From Holophagaceae bacterium (GTDB taxonomy: Bacteria > Acidobacteriota > Holophagae > Holophagales > Holophagaceae), in NCBI GenBank assembly GCA_003165415.1, contig PLUC01000231.1, positions 25,824 through 79,431 of the forward strand: 53,608 nucleotides of DNA. Reading direction: 5' to 3'. Shown here in pieces: positions 27,636 to 37,099 of this stretch (positions are counted from its first letter, which is position 1; every line of letters starts with the position of its first letter). Below the pieces are notes generated by a model. The model made no database searches and had not been told where the DNA came from. It worked only from the letters and a program-made list of their open reading frames with translations. Made by a program: the position numbers and the translations under genes.

Positions 27636-29312
27636 ATGATGGGCAACCCGGATCCGGAAGCCTGCCCCGGCGATCCCATCCAGGAGCCCCAGGATGAGCC
27701 CGGCTATCTCCTCCAGACCCTGCTGGACGCCATCCCCTATCCGTTCTTCTACAAGGATCGGCACGGGCGCCTGATGGGGTGCAACCGCGCCTTCGCAATC
27801 TCCAGGAACCAGTCCCGGGAAAACCTGATCGGCGGGACCGTGTTCGAGAGGCTGCCGCCGGCCGAGGCCGCCAGGCTGGACCGCAAGGATCAGGAAATCA
27901 TGCGCTCGGGGATGCATGAGACCTTCACCCAGGATGTGAGCGACGGCCTGCAGGAGACCAGGCAGCTCATCCTCCACAAGGCCCCCTTCATGCACGCGGA
28001 TGGAGCCCTGGCGGGCATCGCCACCACCATCCTGGACGTCACCGACCAGCAGGCGGCGGAGGCGGCCCTGCACCAGAGCCAGGACCTCCTCACCACCATC
28101 AGCCAGAACGTGACGGACCTGATGGCCATCATGGATGCGGAAGGGAGACGCATCTACACCAGCCCCTCCTACCTAACCTCCCTGGGCTACTCCATGGAGG
28201 AGCTGGAAGCCCTCGCTCCCCTAAACCTGATCCACCCCGAAGACCTGCCGCTGATCCTGGATGCCCTGGCCAACGTGTTCGGCCAGGGCATCCAGCAGAA
28301 CGTGGAGTACCGGCTCCGGCACCGGAACGGCGCCTGGCTCCACTTCGAATCCAAGGCCAACCCCATCTTCCATCCCGCGGGCCAGCCCATCCAGGCCCTG
28401 TTCGTGGCCCGGGACGTCACCGCGCGCAAGGAGGCGGAACTGGCACGAAAGCAGATGGAGGTCCAGCTCCGGCACGCCCAGAAGCTCGAGTCCATCGGCT
28501 CCCTGGCGGCGGGCATCGCCCACGAGATCAACACGCCCACCCAGTACATCGGCGACAACACCTCCTTCCTGGGCGGCGCCCTGCCCGAGCTCCTGGCCTG
28601 CATGGCCGCCCAGCGCCGGTTCCTGCTCGACCTGCAATCCCGGCAGGCCCTCCCGGCGGAGGGCGCCGAGGTCCTGCGCCAGATCGGCGCGCTGGACCTG
28701 GACTACCTCATCGATGAGATTCCCAAGGCCATCCGGCAATCCCTGGAAGGGGTCGCCCGGGTGGCCGCCATCGTCAGCGCCATGAAAGACTTTTCCCACC
28801 CGGGGGCAGAAGGGAAGGCCCAGGTTAACCTGAACAAGGGCATCGAGAGCACCCTCACGGTGTCCCGGAACGAGTGGAAGTACGTGGCCAAGGTCGAGGC
28901 GGACCTGGATCCTTCGCTGCCGCCGGTGCTCTGCCTCCAGGGGGAGGTCAACCAGGCCATCCTCAACCTGGTGGTCAACGCCGCCCACGCCATCGAGGAG
29001 TCCCTGGGCGGCCGCCACACCGGGCGCCTGGGCACCATCAAGGTCGCCACCCGCCGGGTGGGCCAGGAGGTGCGGATCTCGGTCTCCGACACCGGCGGGG
29101 GGATTCCCGAGGCCATCCGCGACCGGATCTTCGAGCCGTTCTTCACCACCAAGCCCGTGGGCAGGGGCACCGGACAGGGGCTGGCCATCGTCCGCGCGGT
29201 GGTGGTGGAGAAGCATGGCGGGCGGGTCACGATGGAAACGGAAACCGGCCGCGGTACCACCTTCCATCTGTTCCTGCCGCTGGAGGCCCAGGACGACGAC
29301 CAGGCTCCGTGA
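27636..29312 (+). CDS. Soluble PAS-PAS sensor histidine kinase
   Basis: Cytoplasmic sensor kinase of 558 residues without transmembrane segments. Two PAS domains (about 24-140, beginning LLDAIPYPFFYKDRHGRLMG, and 150-270, containing IMDAEGRRIYTSPSYLTSLGY) precede a dimerisation helix with the phosphoacceptor H296 in [16 protein letters not shown]. An unusual insert of about 100 residues between H-box and N-box is shared by the other kinases here. ATP-binding motifs are complete: [31 protein letters not shown] and GTGQGLAIV. The ATGATG start follows AGGGAG. It leads a co-directional set of HK, HK and REC-HDOD protein. First-domain PAS sequence resembles that of the GGDEF protein at 34261. Confidence 0.92.
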   Translation: MMGNPDPEACPGDPIQEPQDEPGYLLQTLLDAIPYPFFYKDRHGRLMGCNRAFAISRNQSRENLIGGTVFERLPPAEAARLDRKDQEIMRSGMHETFTQDVSDGLQETRQLILHKAPFMHADGALAGIATTILDVTDQQAAEAALHQSQDLLTTISQNVTDLMAIMDAEGRRIYTSPSYLTSLGYSMEELEALAPLNLIHPEDLPLILDALANVFGQGIQQNVEYRLRHRNGAWLHFESKANPIFHPAGQPIQALFVARDVTARKEAELARKQMEVQLRHAQKLESIGSLAAGIAHEINTPTQYIGDNTSFLGGALPELLACMAAQRRFLLDLQSRQALPAEGAEVLRQIGALDLDYLIDEIPKAIRQSLEGVARVAAIVSAMKDFSHPGAEGKAQVNLNKGIESTLTVSRNEWKYVAKVEADLDPSLPPVLCLQGEVNQAILNLVVNAAHAIEESLGGRHTGRLGTIKVATRRVGQEVRISVSDTGGGIPEAIRDRIFEPFFTTKPVGRGTGQGLAIVRAVVVEKHGGRVTMETETGRGTTFHLFLPLEAQDDDQAP

Positions 29313-29405
29313 ACGCCCGGACAAGACTCCGGCGGCGCCACCTCCGTCATCCCGATTCATGCAATCCTGTTGTTCTTGGTTCATGCCTGGAGTGGAAGGT
29401 TCTAG

Positions 29406-31076
29406 ATGGGTTCCTCTACAAACGATGCGCAGCCCCGATGGGGGGATGATTCCGGCTGCAGGCTGCTGCTGCACGCCGTCCCGGGCTGCACGACCCTGGT
29501 GGACAGCCAGGGAGTGGTGGCGGCGGTCAATCACGCCTGGGCGAAGGCCGCCGGCGGGAACCCCTTCGTCGACGGCCTGGAGCCGGGTTCCAGCTACCTG
29601 GAGCATTGCCGGCGCCTGTCCAGATCCGCCAACTCCAACCATGCCTTGGTGGCGGTCGGCATCCTGGCCGCCCTGGAGGGGAAAATCCGGCAAATCAAGC
29701 TGGAGTATCCCGCGGCCAGCGATGGTCAGACGCGCTGGTTCGCCATGACCGCCACCGGCCTCGAAGGGGTAACCGGGACCGAAGGCCCGGTCGTGGTCGC
29801 CCACCAGGACATCACCGACCGGATGGCCTGGGAAACCCGGGTCCGGAGGAACGAGCACCTGTTCAAGGCCACCACCGAGAACGCCCTGGACCTCATCGCC
29901 ATCATGGCCGCGGACGGCCGGACGGTGTACGCCAGCCCTTCCTACGGGAAGACCCTGGGCTATGGGGCGCCGGCCATGGCCAAGGTCAAGCTCCTGGACC
30001 TGGTCTGCGAGCAGGACCGTCCCGGCTTCCGGGAGAACTGCAGGATCGGCCTGGGCAGCGGCCTCAGTCCACTGTTCGAGTACGGCGTGCTGCACCACGA
30101 TGGGCAGTTCCGCGAGATGGAGGCCCGGGCGGTGGCGGTGGACAACCCCGGCGGGGAACGGGACTCCATCCTGCTCATCTCTAGGGATATCACCGCCAAG
30201 AAGGAGGCGGAGCAGGAGCGGGCCAGGATGGAGACCCAGCTCAGCCACACCCAGAAGATGGAGGCCATCGGCCAGCTGTCGGCGGGCATCGCCCACGAGA
30301 TCAACACCCCGTGCCAGTACTTGAGCGACAACCTCAGGTTCCTGCAGGAGGCGTTCGGCGGATTCGCCAAGGTGACCGCCAGCCTGGAGTCGGTCCTTGA
30401 ACGGGTTTCCGGCGGCCATCTGGCCGAACTCCAGGAGGTGAAGCGGGAAGTGGCCGACCAGGACATCGCCTACCTGGTGGAGGAAGTCCCCCGGGCCATC
30501 CAGCAGTCCCTTGACGGCCTGGCGCGCATTGCCACCATCGTCCAGGCCATGAAGGTCTTCGGCCATCCCGGCGGGGAGGAGCAGGTGCCGGTGAACCTGA
30601 ACGAGGCCCTGCGCAATACCCTGGTGGTGGCCCAGGGCGAATGGAAATACGTGGCGGAGGTGGAGACCGACCTGGATCCGGACCTGCCCCCGGTGCTATG
30701 TTCGCCCGGGGAAATGAACCAGGTCCTGCTCAACCTGGTGGTCAACGCGGCCCACGCCATCGCCGAAAAGCTCGGGGGCGCGCCGGGGGAGAAGGGCAGG
30801 ATCACCCTGTCCTCGCGCCTCCAGGGCCCCTGGGTGGAGATCAGGGTCGGGGACACCGGGGCGGGCATCCCGGAAGGCATCCGGGAGAAGATCTTCCTGC
30901 CGTTCTTCACCACCAAGCCGGTGGGCAAAGGCACTGGCCAGGGTCTGTCCATCGTCCATTCAGTGATCACCAAGACCGGCGGCAGCATCGATTTCGAAAG
31001 CGTGGTCGGCCAGGGGGCCTGCTTCATCATCCGGCTGCCCTTGCCACAGGCCAACCCGAAGGGTGGAAACGAGTGA
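29406..31076 (+). CDS. Soluble PAS-PAS sensor histidine kinase (second of pair)
   Basis: Cytoplasmic kinase of 556 residues, paralogous to the one upstream. A weak N-terminal PAS (about 20-145) ends in VVAHQDITDRMAWE, a second PAS (155-275) has IIMAADGRTVYASPSYGKTLGY-type sequence split around residues 165-185, and the H-box is [16 protein letters not shown] with H297. The kinase core is complete ([39 protein letters not shown]). The two kinases differ most in their first PAS domains, implying different inputs. The stop lies about 4 bp before the likely start of the REC-HDOD gene, so that protein is its probable phosphorylation partner. The 93-bp gap before this gene holds nothing I can identify. 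Confidence 0.91.
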   Translation: MGSSTNDAQPRWGDDSGCRLLLHAVPGCTTLVDSQGVVAAVNHAWAKAAGGNPFVDGLEPGSSYLEHCRRLSRSANSNHALVAVGILAALEGKIRQIKLEYPAASDGQTRWFAMTATGLEGVTGTEGPVVVAHQDITDRMAWETRVRRNEHLFKATTENALDLIAIMAADGRTVYASPSYGKTLGYGAPAMAKVKLLDLVCEQDRPGFRENCRIGLGSGLSPLFEYGVLHHDGQFREMEARAVAVDNPGGERDSILLISRDITAKKEAEQERARMETQLSHTQKMEAIGQLSAGIAHEINTPCQYLSDNLRFLQEAFGGFAKVTASLESVLERVSGGHLAELQEVKREVADQDIAYLVEEVPRAIQQSLDGLARIATIVQAMKVFGHPGGEEQVPVNLNEALRNTLVVAQGEWKYVAEVETDLDPDLPPVLCSPGEMNQVLLNLVVNAAHAIAEKLGGAPGEKGRITLSSRLQGPWVEIRVGDTGAGIPEGIREKIFLPFFTTKPVGKGTGQGLSIVHSVITKTGGSIDFESVVGQGACFIIRLPLPQANPKGGNE

Positions 31077-31080
31077 TTCC

Positions 31081-32283
31081 TTGAAAAAGCGCATCCTTTT
31101 TGTCGACGACCAGCCCCTGATCACCATGGGGCTGCAGCGCATGCTGCGTCCCATGCGCGAGGAATGGGACATGGCCTTCGTCGGAAGCGGGGCCGAGGCC
31201 CTGGCCCTGATGGCGGAGGCGCCCTTCGATGTCGTGGTCACAGATGCCCGCATGCCCGGCATGACCGGGCCGCAGTTGCTGGAAGAGGTCATGCGCCTGT
31301 ATCCAGCCACCGTCCGGCTCGTGCTATCCGGCTATGCCGACCGGGACATCCTGGCCCAGTGCGTGGGCGTGGCCCATCAATACATCACCAAGCCCTGCGA
31401 TTCCCAGCAGCTCCGGTCCCTGATCCAGAACGCCAGCCAGTTGAGCGGCCAGAACCTCAGCGAAGGTGTGAAACGCATCATCGGCTCCATCGAACATCTC
31501 CCCAGCGTCCCGGAAGTCTTCCTGGAGCTGACGGAGGCGCTGAACCAGGAGGACCCCAATCCCCAGCGGCTGGGGGACATCATGGGGAAGGACATGGCCA
31601 TGACGGCCGAGATCCTGAAGATCGTGAACAGCGCCTTCTTCGGACTGCGCCGGACCATTTCCACCCCCCAGGAGGCCATCGCCTACCTGGGCATCGAAAC
31701 GATCAAGAACCTGGTCCTGGTCAACCACCTCTTCGAGAAGAGCATCCCCTTCGCCACCAGGCTCCTCACCATCGAGGACCTCTGGCGACACAGCATGGCC
31801 GTGGCCTCAGGGGCCCGGGCCATCGCCATGCTGGAGACCCAGGAACCGAAAGTCCATGAAGAAGCCTTCGTGGGAGGCATCCTCCACGACGTGGGCATTC
31901 TCATCCTCGCCGGGCATTGTCCGGAGGCCTACGACCGGGTCCTGGCCTTGGTGGCCCGGGAGCGGATGCCCCTCCTGGAGGCCGAGCGGGGGGAATTCGG
32001 AGTCACCCACGCCGAGGTGGGGGCGCACCTCCTCGGCCTGTGGGGCCTTCCCGCCTCCCTGCTGGAAATGGTCAGCCTGCACCATCATCCTGCTTTCCTT
32101 GACCGCCCCTGCTTCAGTCCGCTGCTCGCCGTCCACGCGGCCGACGTGTTCATCGGCGGGTCGGATCCAATCCAGGCGTTCACCTGCCACCTGCTCGATG
32201 AACAGGCCCTGTCCCGGGTGGGCCTTGCCCATCGCGTGAAGCCGTGGAAAGCGGCCGCTCTGGCTGCGATTTCTAAACCTTGA
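31081..32283 (+). CDS. Response regulator with receiver and HDOD domains
   Basis: Receiver domain (about 1-125) with acidic pocket FVDDQP, phosphoacceptor D55 in [10 protein letters not shown] and Lys in YITKPCD, joined to an HDOD domain (about 140-340) beginning [19 protein letters not shown] domains lack HD-hydrolase activity in general and act in signalling protein contacts. The TTG at 31081 was chosen because it aligns with [12 protein letters not shown] of the paralogue at 41790. A GTG at 31063 in the same frame is the alternative and would add six residues and overlap the kinase stop. The 3' end overlaps the convergent chemoreceptor by 11 bp. Confidence 0.9.
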   Translation: MKKRILFVDDQPLITMGLQRMLRPMREEWDMAFVGSGAEALALMAEAPFDVVVTDARMPGMTGPQLLEEVMRLYPATVRLVLSGYADRDILAQCVGVAHQYITKPCDSQQLRSLIQNASQLSGQNLSEGVKRIIGSIEHLPSVPEVFLELTEALNQEDPNPQRLGDIMGKDMAMTAEILKIVNSAFFGLRRTISTPQEAIAYLGIETIKNLVLVNHLFEKSIPFATRLLTIEDLWRHSMAVASGARAIAMLETQEPKVHEEAFVGGILHDVGILILAGHCPEAYDRVLALVARERMPLLEAERGEFGVTHAEVGAHLLGLWGLPASLLEMVSLHHHPAFLDRPCFSPLLAVHAADVFIGGSDPIQAFTCHLLDEQALSRVGLAHRVKPWKAAALAAISKP

Positions 32284-33862
32284 ATTTCCCCACCACTTGG
32301 CGAAGGCCCTCGGCAACTCCGGCGAGATCATCGGAAGTCTTTGTGATTTCCTGGACGGTAGCGGCGAGTTCCTGGGTGGCTGAGGCATTCTGGGCCAACT
32401 GAGAGGCTGTCTGGTCCATCCGCTTCGCGACATCGTGGCTGGTGTCTGCCTGGGAGGTGCTGAGGGAACCAATTTCGCGGATACTCTCCGCAATTCCGGT
32501 GATCTTGACTCGGATGGTTTCAAGATTTGCCAAACTCGTGGTCATGCCTTCCACCCCTCCAGCCACGGCGTCCTGGGTGTGCTGGTTGAGTTGGGCGATC
32601 TCCAATGCTGCGGTGCGGGAACGTTCAGCCAACTTCCGCACCTCCTCGGCCACAACGGCGAAGCCCTTGCCGAGATGACCTGCCTTCGCTGCCTCTATGG
32701 CGGCGTTCAGGGAAAGAAGGTTCGTCTGGCGGGCGATGTCCTGGATCACCTGCACGGCCTTGAATACTTGGGAGGTGGCTTCTTTGATCTGAGCCATGCC
32801 CTGGGCAGCCCCCTGGCCCGCCTCCGCGCCCCGGGCCGTATCCTGGACAGCTTCCTGGCTCTGGACCCCTGTCTGGAGAGTCCGTTCCCTCATGGAATCC
32901 ACGTTGCGGTTCAATCCCACCATGGCCAAAGTGACCTGTTCTCCAGATCCTTTCAAGTCCTCGCTAACTTTGGCGATGTCCTGCACGGCGCGCGCCATCT
33001 CTTGCGAAGTTGCAGCCAATTCAACACTGCCGGATGCAACCCGGTCAGCAAAATCCCCAATTGTGATCACCATCTCCCTCATCTTGCCGTTGTAGTTATT
33101 GAATGCCTGGGCAGCTTCACCGATCTCATCGCGTGTGGACACCTCAATTTGCTTTGATAGATCGCTCTCTCGTAACCCGGTTACCAGCAAACGCAGAGGG
33201 CGAACCATCCTGTTGGATAGGCTCCTGGAAATGCCCGTCACGATGATGGCCACGGCCAGTGCCCCCCCCATCATGGCAAGCGTGATTTTCCACATTGCAG
33301 AATCGACATCATCCATATAAATCCCCGACCCTACGATCCAACCCCAGTCTTCCACATGCCTTACGTATGCTGTTTTGGGGACGAGCCCTTCCTTTCCCGG
33401 CTTGGCGAAGGAGTAGTCATAGAACCCCCCTCCGGGCGCGGCTGCCAAGTCATCCAAAGCCTTCACGATAGCCTTCAAAGCGGGGGGCTGGTCCTCAGGT
33501 CCTTTGTTTTCAGTTTGTTTGGCCGCAGGCTGAACGAGAATCATATAGCCAGGACCATGGACGAACACGTAGTTGCCGCCTTCATAACGGAATGATTCCG
33601 CCAGTTCCTTGGCCCTTTGTTGGGCTGCCTCCTGGCTCATGTGACCCGCCTTGGCTTCCTCCGCCAAGTAGGTAATCTGGTTATGAATGCCGTCCACCAC
33701 GTTTCGAAGCCCTTCCTTTTTGGAGGAAATCAAAAGTTTGTGAACATTAGGGAGCATGTAACTAGCGATGAGGGCCAGAAACAGAAACATTGGAATCATG
33801 GCTGTACCAAAGACTTTGCCGACCAGGGAGTTGAAGTATGATGGAGTGGTTCGTTTTGACAT
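32273..33862 (-). CDS. Methyl-accepting chemotaxis protein with a single-Cache sensor
   Basis: Chemoreceptor of 529 residues: TM1 at about 18-36, a periplasmic single Cache (sCache_2-like) domain at about 40-190 with [18 protein letters not shown] and [17 protein letters not shown]2 at about 195-212, HAMP, then a signalling hairpin with [21 protein letters not shown] and [18 protein letters not shown]. sCache_2 receptors usually sense small organic acids. No CheR-docking pentapeptide is present. Base composition is lower in GC than the flanking operons, with many A/T-ending codons, and this continues through the GGDEF gene. The ATG at 33862 has GGGGAT upstream. Confidence 0.92.
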   Translation of the reverse strand: MSKRTTPSYFNSLVGKVFGTAMIPMFLFLALIASYMLPNVHKLLISSKKEGLRNVVDGIHNQITYLAEEAKAGHMSQEAAQQRAKELAESFRYEGGNYVFVHGPGYMILVQPAAKQTENKGPEDQPPALKAIVKALDDLAAAPGGGFYDYSFAKPGKEGLVPKTAYVRHVEDWGWIVGSGIYMDDVDSAMWKITLAMMGGALAVAIIVTGISRSLSNRMVRPLRLLVTGLRESDLSKQIEVSTRDEIGEAAQAFNNYNGKMREMVITIGDFADRVASGSVELAATSQEMARAVQDIAKVSEDLKGSGEQVTLAMVGLNRNVDSMRERTLQTGVQSQEAVQDTARGAEAGQGAAQGMAQIKEATSQVFKAVQVIQDIARQTNLLSLNAAIEAAKAGHLGKGFAVVAEEVRKLAERSRTAALEIAQLNQHTQDAVAGGVEGMTTSLANLETIRVKITGIAESIREIGSLSTSQADTSHDVAKRMDQTASQLAQNASATQELAATVQEITKTSDDLAGVAEGLRQVVGKFKV

Positions 33863-34168
33863 TCTGGATCCCCAATCTAGTTGAAGCTTTCAAGATTGTA
33901 CTGAGGTTTGAGAATGTGCATGAAATATCTTCGGGAATGGAAGGCACGGGAACCAAGGACCTTGCATAGGTCCTCCACAGGTTTTTCATGCCGCGCCCCA
34001 ACTGAATCGGAGTGCCCATCAGCTTCACGAGAGCCAGGAAACCAGGAATCGGGCGGGCGGAAGGTATTTCCACCTCGGTCAGATTGCGCCGGCTGCGCTG
34101 GGGGGGTAAATGAGCGGGGGCGAACCCCATGGAACCGATGTCGAATCCCTCATTCTCGGAGAGGCACC
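33863..34168. other. 306-bp gene-free spacer of reduced GC between divergent signalling genes
   Basis: No convincing coding sequence on either strand. It should hold the promoters for the leftward chemoreceptor and the rightward GGDEF gene. Visible items are a short interrupted palindrome TTGAA-GCT-TTCAA at 33881-33893, just upstream of the chemoreceptor, and a G-rich stretch near 34095-34120. I see no clear promoter pair. Confidence 0.5.
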
Positions 34169-34264
34169 ATGCCAACCAAGGAAGAGACAGAAGCGCTGGT
34201 GGAGCATCTGGAGGCCGTGCTTGTGCGGATGTCCCAGAAAATGAATCTTGGAACAGAGCAATGA
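34169..34264 (+). CDS. 31-residue open frame translationally coupled to the GGDEF gene
   Basis: Starts at an ATG with GGAGAGG five to eleven bases upstream, one of the better ribosome-binding sites nearby, and ends in an ATGA overlap with the diguanylate cyclase start. The peptide (MPTKEETEALVEHLEAVLVR and a short polar end) is predicted to be an amphipathic helix with no signal sequence. It could be a leader that couples translation, a small interacting protein, or a remnant. No homologue is recognised. Confidence 0.4.
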   Translation: MPTKEETEALVEHLEAVLVRMSQKMNLGTEQ

Positions 34265-35583
34265 AAGAGCATGCTATTCACTTGACGCGTAACTTTTTGA
34301 ATACCCTTATCAATTCCATTCCCTTGCCTATCTTCTTCAAGGATGCGGATGGGTACTACCAGGGCTGTAACGATGCCTTTCTAGATTATGTGGGAAAGCC
34401 CCGTCAGGAAATTGTTGGGCGGACCGTTTTTGACATCTCACCACCGGGGTTGGCGAACGTCTACTTTCAGAAAGACAAGGACCTTATTAGCGATCCCGGA
34501 GTTCAGATCTATGAGAACCAAGTTCGTTGTGCTGACGGGAGCATTCGGGATGTCATCTTCTGGAAGGCCACCTACCAGGATCCAACGGACCAGGGGATCG
34601 GTCTGGTCGGGGTTATTGGTGACATCACTGCCCGCAAGGGCATCGAAACGCGCCTCCAGGAAACCCTGGATCTAAACCAGAAACTGCTGGACGCATCCCC
34701 TCTTGGAATCACGGCCTACCGGGCAGATACAGGCCATTGCGTGCTGGCGAACCCGGCGATGGGAGTCATTGTTGGCGCCACCCAGCAGCAGATCCTTGCA
34801 CTGAACTTCCGGGGTCTCGCCTCGTGGAAGGATTCCGGACTCTACGATATTGCGGAAAAATGTCTGGAAGACCAGGAGACCAAGAAGGTGACCGTGGAAA
34901 TGCACACTACTTTTGGAAAGAACATATGGGCCATGGCCACTTTCACACCCTTCGAAACAAACCATGAACCCCACCTTCTGCTGATGCTGGAGGATGTGAC
35001 GGAACGCATTCTCGCGGACCAGAAACTCCAAGAGGCCAATGGCAGGCTGGAGCGTTTAGCGCGAGAGGACGGCCTTACCGGGTTGGCCAATCGCCGTCAT
35101 TTCAACGAAAGGCTCGAGGCTGAAATTCGCAGAACCCGCCGCGTGGGCAAGGGACTTGCCCTTATTACTTGTGATATCGACTATTTCAAACGCTACAACG
35201 ATAATTACGGTCATCCCATGGGAGATGCCTGCCTGATCACCGTGTCAAAGGTTATGCAAGGGCTCTTCAAACGTGGAGGCGATCTGGTAGCCCGCATCGG
35301 CGGAGAGGAGTTCGCCATTCTTTTGCCGGAAACGCAACTTGAGGCAGCAACAAAGTTGGCGGAGGCCCTGCGCCTTGCTGTCGAATCCGCGGGTATTCCC
35401 CATGAATATTCGAAGATAGCCCCAGTCATCACGATAAGTCTAGGTGTAGCGGCAGCCTCAGTCGAAGAGGAGCGCAGCTCAGAATGGTTCATGGGAGAGG
35501 CCGATGGTGCGCTATATCGGTCCAAGGTAGGAGGGAGGAACCGCGTTTCCATTGGGGAGAGCACTCTCGAGAATTTGGGCTGA
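34261..35583 (+). CDS. PAS-PAS-GGDEF diguanylate cyclase
   Basis: Makes the second messenger c-di-GMP from two GTP; 440 residues, cytoplasmic. Two PAS domains (about 15-135, with INSIPLPIFFKDADGYYQG; and 145-255) precede a GGDEF domain (about 265-430). The active loop is G347-G-E-E-F351 and the upstream DGLTGLANRRHF helix and CDIDYFKRYNDNYGH substrate/metal segment are intact, so it should be active. An inhibitory I-site is present as R338-G-G-D341, five residues before GGEEF, predicting product feedback. The ATG at 34261 was chosen over an upstream one at 34129 because PAS similarity begins right after it and the 31-residue frame ends there. GC is near 52%, well below the window norm. Confidence 0.92.
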   Translation: MKEHAIHLTRNFLNTLINSIPLPIFFKDADGYYQGCNDAFLDYVGKPRQEIVGRTVFDISPPGLANVYFQKDKDLISDPGVQIYENQVRCADGSIRDVIFWKATYQDPTDQGIGLVGVIGDITARKGIETRLQETLDLNQKLLDASPLGITAYRADTGHCVLANPAMGVIVGATQQQILALNFRGLASWKDSGLYDIAEKCLEDQETKKVTVEMHTTFGKNIWAMATFTPFETNHEPHLLLMLEDVTERILADQKLQEANGRLERLAREDGLTGLANRRHFNERLEAEIRRTRRVGKGLALITCDIDYFKRYNDNYGHPMGDACLITVSKVMQGLFKRGGDLVARIGGEEFAILLPETQLEAATKLAEALRLAVESAGIPHEYSKIAPVITISLGVAAASVEEERSSEWFMGEADGALYRSKVGGRNRVSIGESTLENLG

Positions 35584-35588
35584 GCAAG

Positions 35589-36057
35589 ATGCCCGCATTG
35601 GCTGGTTCACGTTTCCAGGATCCTGTGTGCGAGAATTGGTCAAATGCTTCTATCGCTTTGGGATCGTCCCACCGCGTTCATCACATAGGTCGTACATGGG
35701 AACCCTGGTTTTCCGCATTCTCCGCAGGGATGCTGGGCTTTACCGTGCTCACCGCGAAGGACGGCCTTGAGGCAGTCGAGGTGTTCCGCCAGCACCAGGC
35801 TGAAATCCGCTGTGTGCTTACCGACCTGGCCATGCCGCGCCTGGATGGTTGGGGGTTGCTGTCGGCGTTGCACCAAATCGCTCCCAATCTGCCAGTGATC
35901 CTTGCCAGTGGCTACGACAAGGCCCAGGTCTTGGCGGGAAATGACTTCTGATCGCCCGCAGTCCATCCTGAGCAAGCCTTTTGATCTCCAGCAACTTCAG
36001 GACGCATTGGACCATGCATTGGAGGCCAACACTTGGGCTAGAGGGGCAGCCGGATGA
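35589..36057 (+). pseudogene. Frameshifted and N-terminally truncated receiver domain
   Basis: From about 35727 the frame encodes the second half of a receiver domain: LGFTVLTAKDGLEAVEVF, then CVLTDLAMPRLDG with the phosphoacceptor Asp, and LPVILASGYDKAQVLAG. It then stops at 35949-35951. The expected final helices continue in another frame from 35941 (SDRPQSILSKPFDLQQLQ, including the conserved Lys-Pro) to a TGA at 36055-36057. The N-terminal acidic pocket (DDE) is missing upstream. It is therefore the broken end of a response regulator or hybrid kinase, with one frameshift near 35940 and a lost 5' part. The remnant's tail overlaps the convergent kinase gene by about 20 bp. Confidence 0.75.
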
Positions 36058-37099
36058 AGAAGCAGGTTCCCTGGCCATTGGATTCGAAAAATATCTGCCC
36101 CTTGTGCCGCTCGACCACGGTGGAGTAGGCGATGGCGAGGCCCTGCCCAGTGCCTTTGCCGACCCCCTTGGTGGTAAAGAAGGGATCAAAGATCCGGCCC
36201 TGGATCTTTTCCGGGATGCCCGCGCCGTTGTCCTCGAACCGGAGTTCGACGACCCGGTCGAGACGCGCGGCGGCGATGGTGATCCGGCCCGGGGACAGGT
36301 CTCCCTTCCCCATCCGTTCGCTGATGGCTTGTGCGGCATTGACGATGAGGTTCAGCACAAGCTGCCCGATCTCATCACCCAGGCAGGAAACGGGAGGCAG
36401 GTCCGGCTCAAACCGCAACTGGAGATCGGCGACATTCTTCCACTCGTTCTGGGAGACGATCACGGCGGTCCGGATGATGCCTTCCAGATCTTCCGGCTTC
36501 ATCACCTCGCCGGACGGGTGGGAGAACTTCTTCATGGCGTTGACGATGGTCGCGATCCGCGTCAGGCCTTCCGCGGACTGTTCCAGCGCCATCGGCAGCT
36601 GCTCGCGCAGGAAAGCCAGATCCGCGTCGTCGGCGGCGGCATCGAAGACGGCGAGCCGTTCAGGGCACTGCCCGCCGGGACGCACCGCCTCGGCCAGGTC
36701 CCGGGCCGCGTCGAGCACCTTGAACAGAGGCGCGAGCGAAGACCGCAGGAAGGTCACGTTGTCGGAAACGAACTGGGTGGGCGTGTTGATCTCGTGGGCG
36801 ATCCCGGCGGCCAATTGGCCGATGGATTCCATCTTCTGGGCCTGCAGCAGGCGGGTCTGGGTCAATTTCAGCTGGCCCAGGGCGTTCTCCAGGTCGGCAC
36901 GCTCCTTGGCCAGTTCCTGGGTCTTGCGGGCGACGACCCTTTCCAGGGAGATGTTCTGCTCCAGCGTGTTCAGCGCGGTCGTTCCCTGGGCCCGGGAATC
37001 CAGTTGCCGCTGGATCAGGACCGCGATGGTCTTGTCCCGCGCCGCGAGCAGCCGCTCCAGTCGCTCCATCCGCTCCGGTCCCGGATCGGCCCCGGTCAC
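36038..37099 (-). CDS. Soluble sensor histidine kinase co-translated with a FIST protein
   Basis: Cytoplasmic kinase of 353 residues with no PAS or other sensor domain: an N-terminal coiled coil (about 20-90) leads directly to the H-box [16 protein letters not shown] with H102. ATP-site motifs are complete ([39 protein letters not shown]). It shares the long insert after the H-box with the other kinases. The GTG start overlaps the FIST gene stop as GTGA, so it probably gets its signal from the FIST protein, as NahK does from NosP. It is the last gene of a six-gene leftward operon whose receiver-containing proteins are candidate targets. Confidence 0.9.
   Translation of the reverse strand: MTGADPGPERMERLERLLAARDKTIAVLIQRQLDSRAQGTTALNTLEQNISLERVVARKTQELAKERADLENALGQLKLTQTRLLQAQKMESIGQLAAGIAHEINTPTQFVSDNVTFLRSSLAPLFKVLDAARDLAEAVRPGGQCPERLAVFDAAADDADLAFLREQLPMALEQSAEGLTRIATIVNAMKKFSHPSGEVMKPEDLEGIIRTAVIVSQNEWKNVADLQLRFEPDLPPVSCLGDEIGQLVLNLIVNAAQAISERMGKGDLSPGRITIAAARLDRVVELRFEDNGAGIPEKIQGRIFDPFFTTKGVGKGTGQGLAIAYSTVVERHKGQIFFESNGQGTCFFIRLPL

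Noticed and set aside
33762-34175. 137-codon minus-strand frame in the spacer upstream of the Cache chemoreceptor
   Set aside because: It overlaps the chemoreceptor start, has no domain or ribosome-binding support, and its composition does not look like coding sequence.
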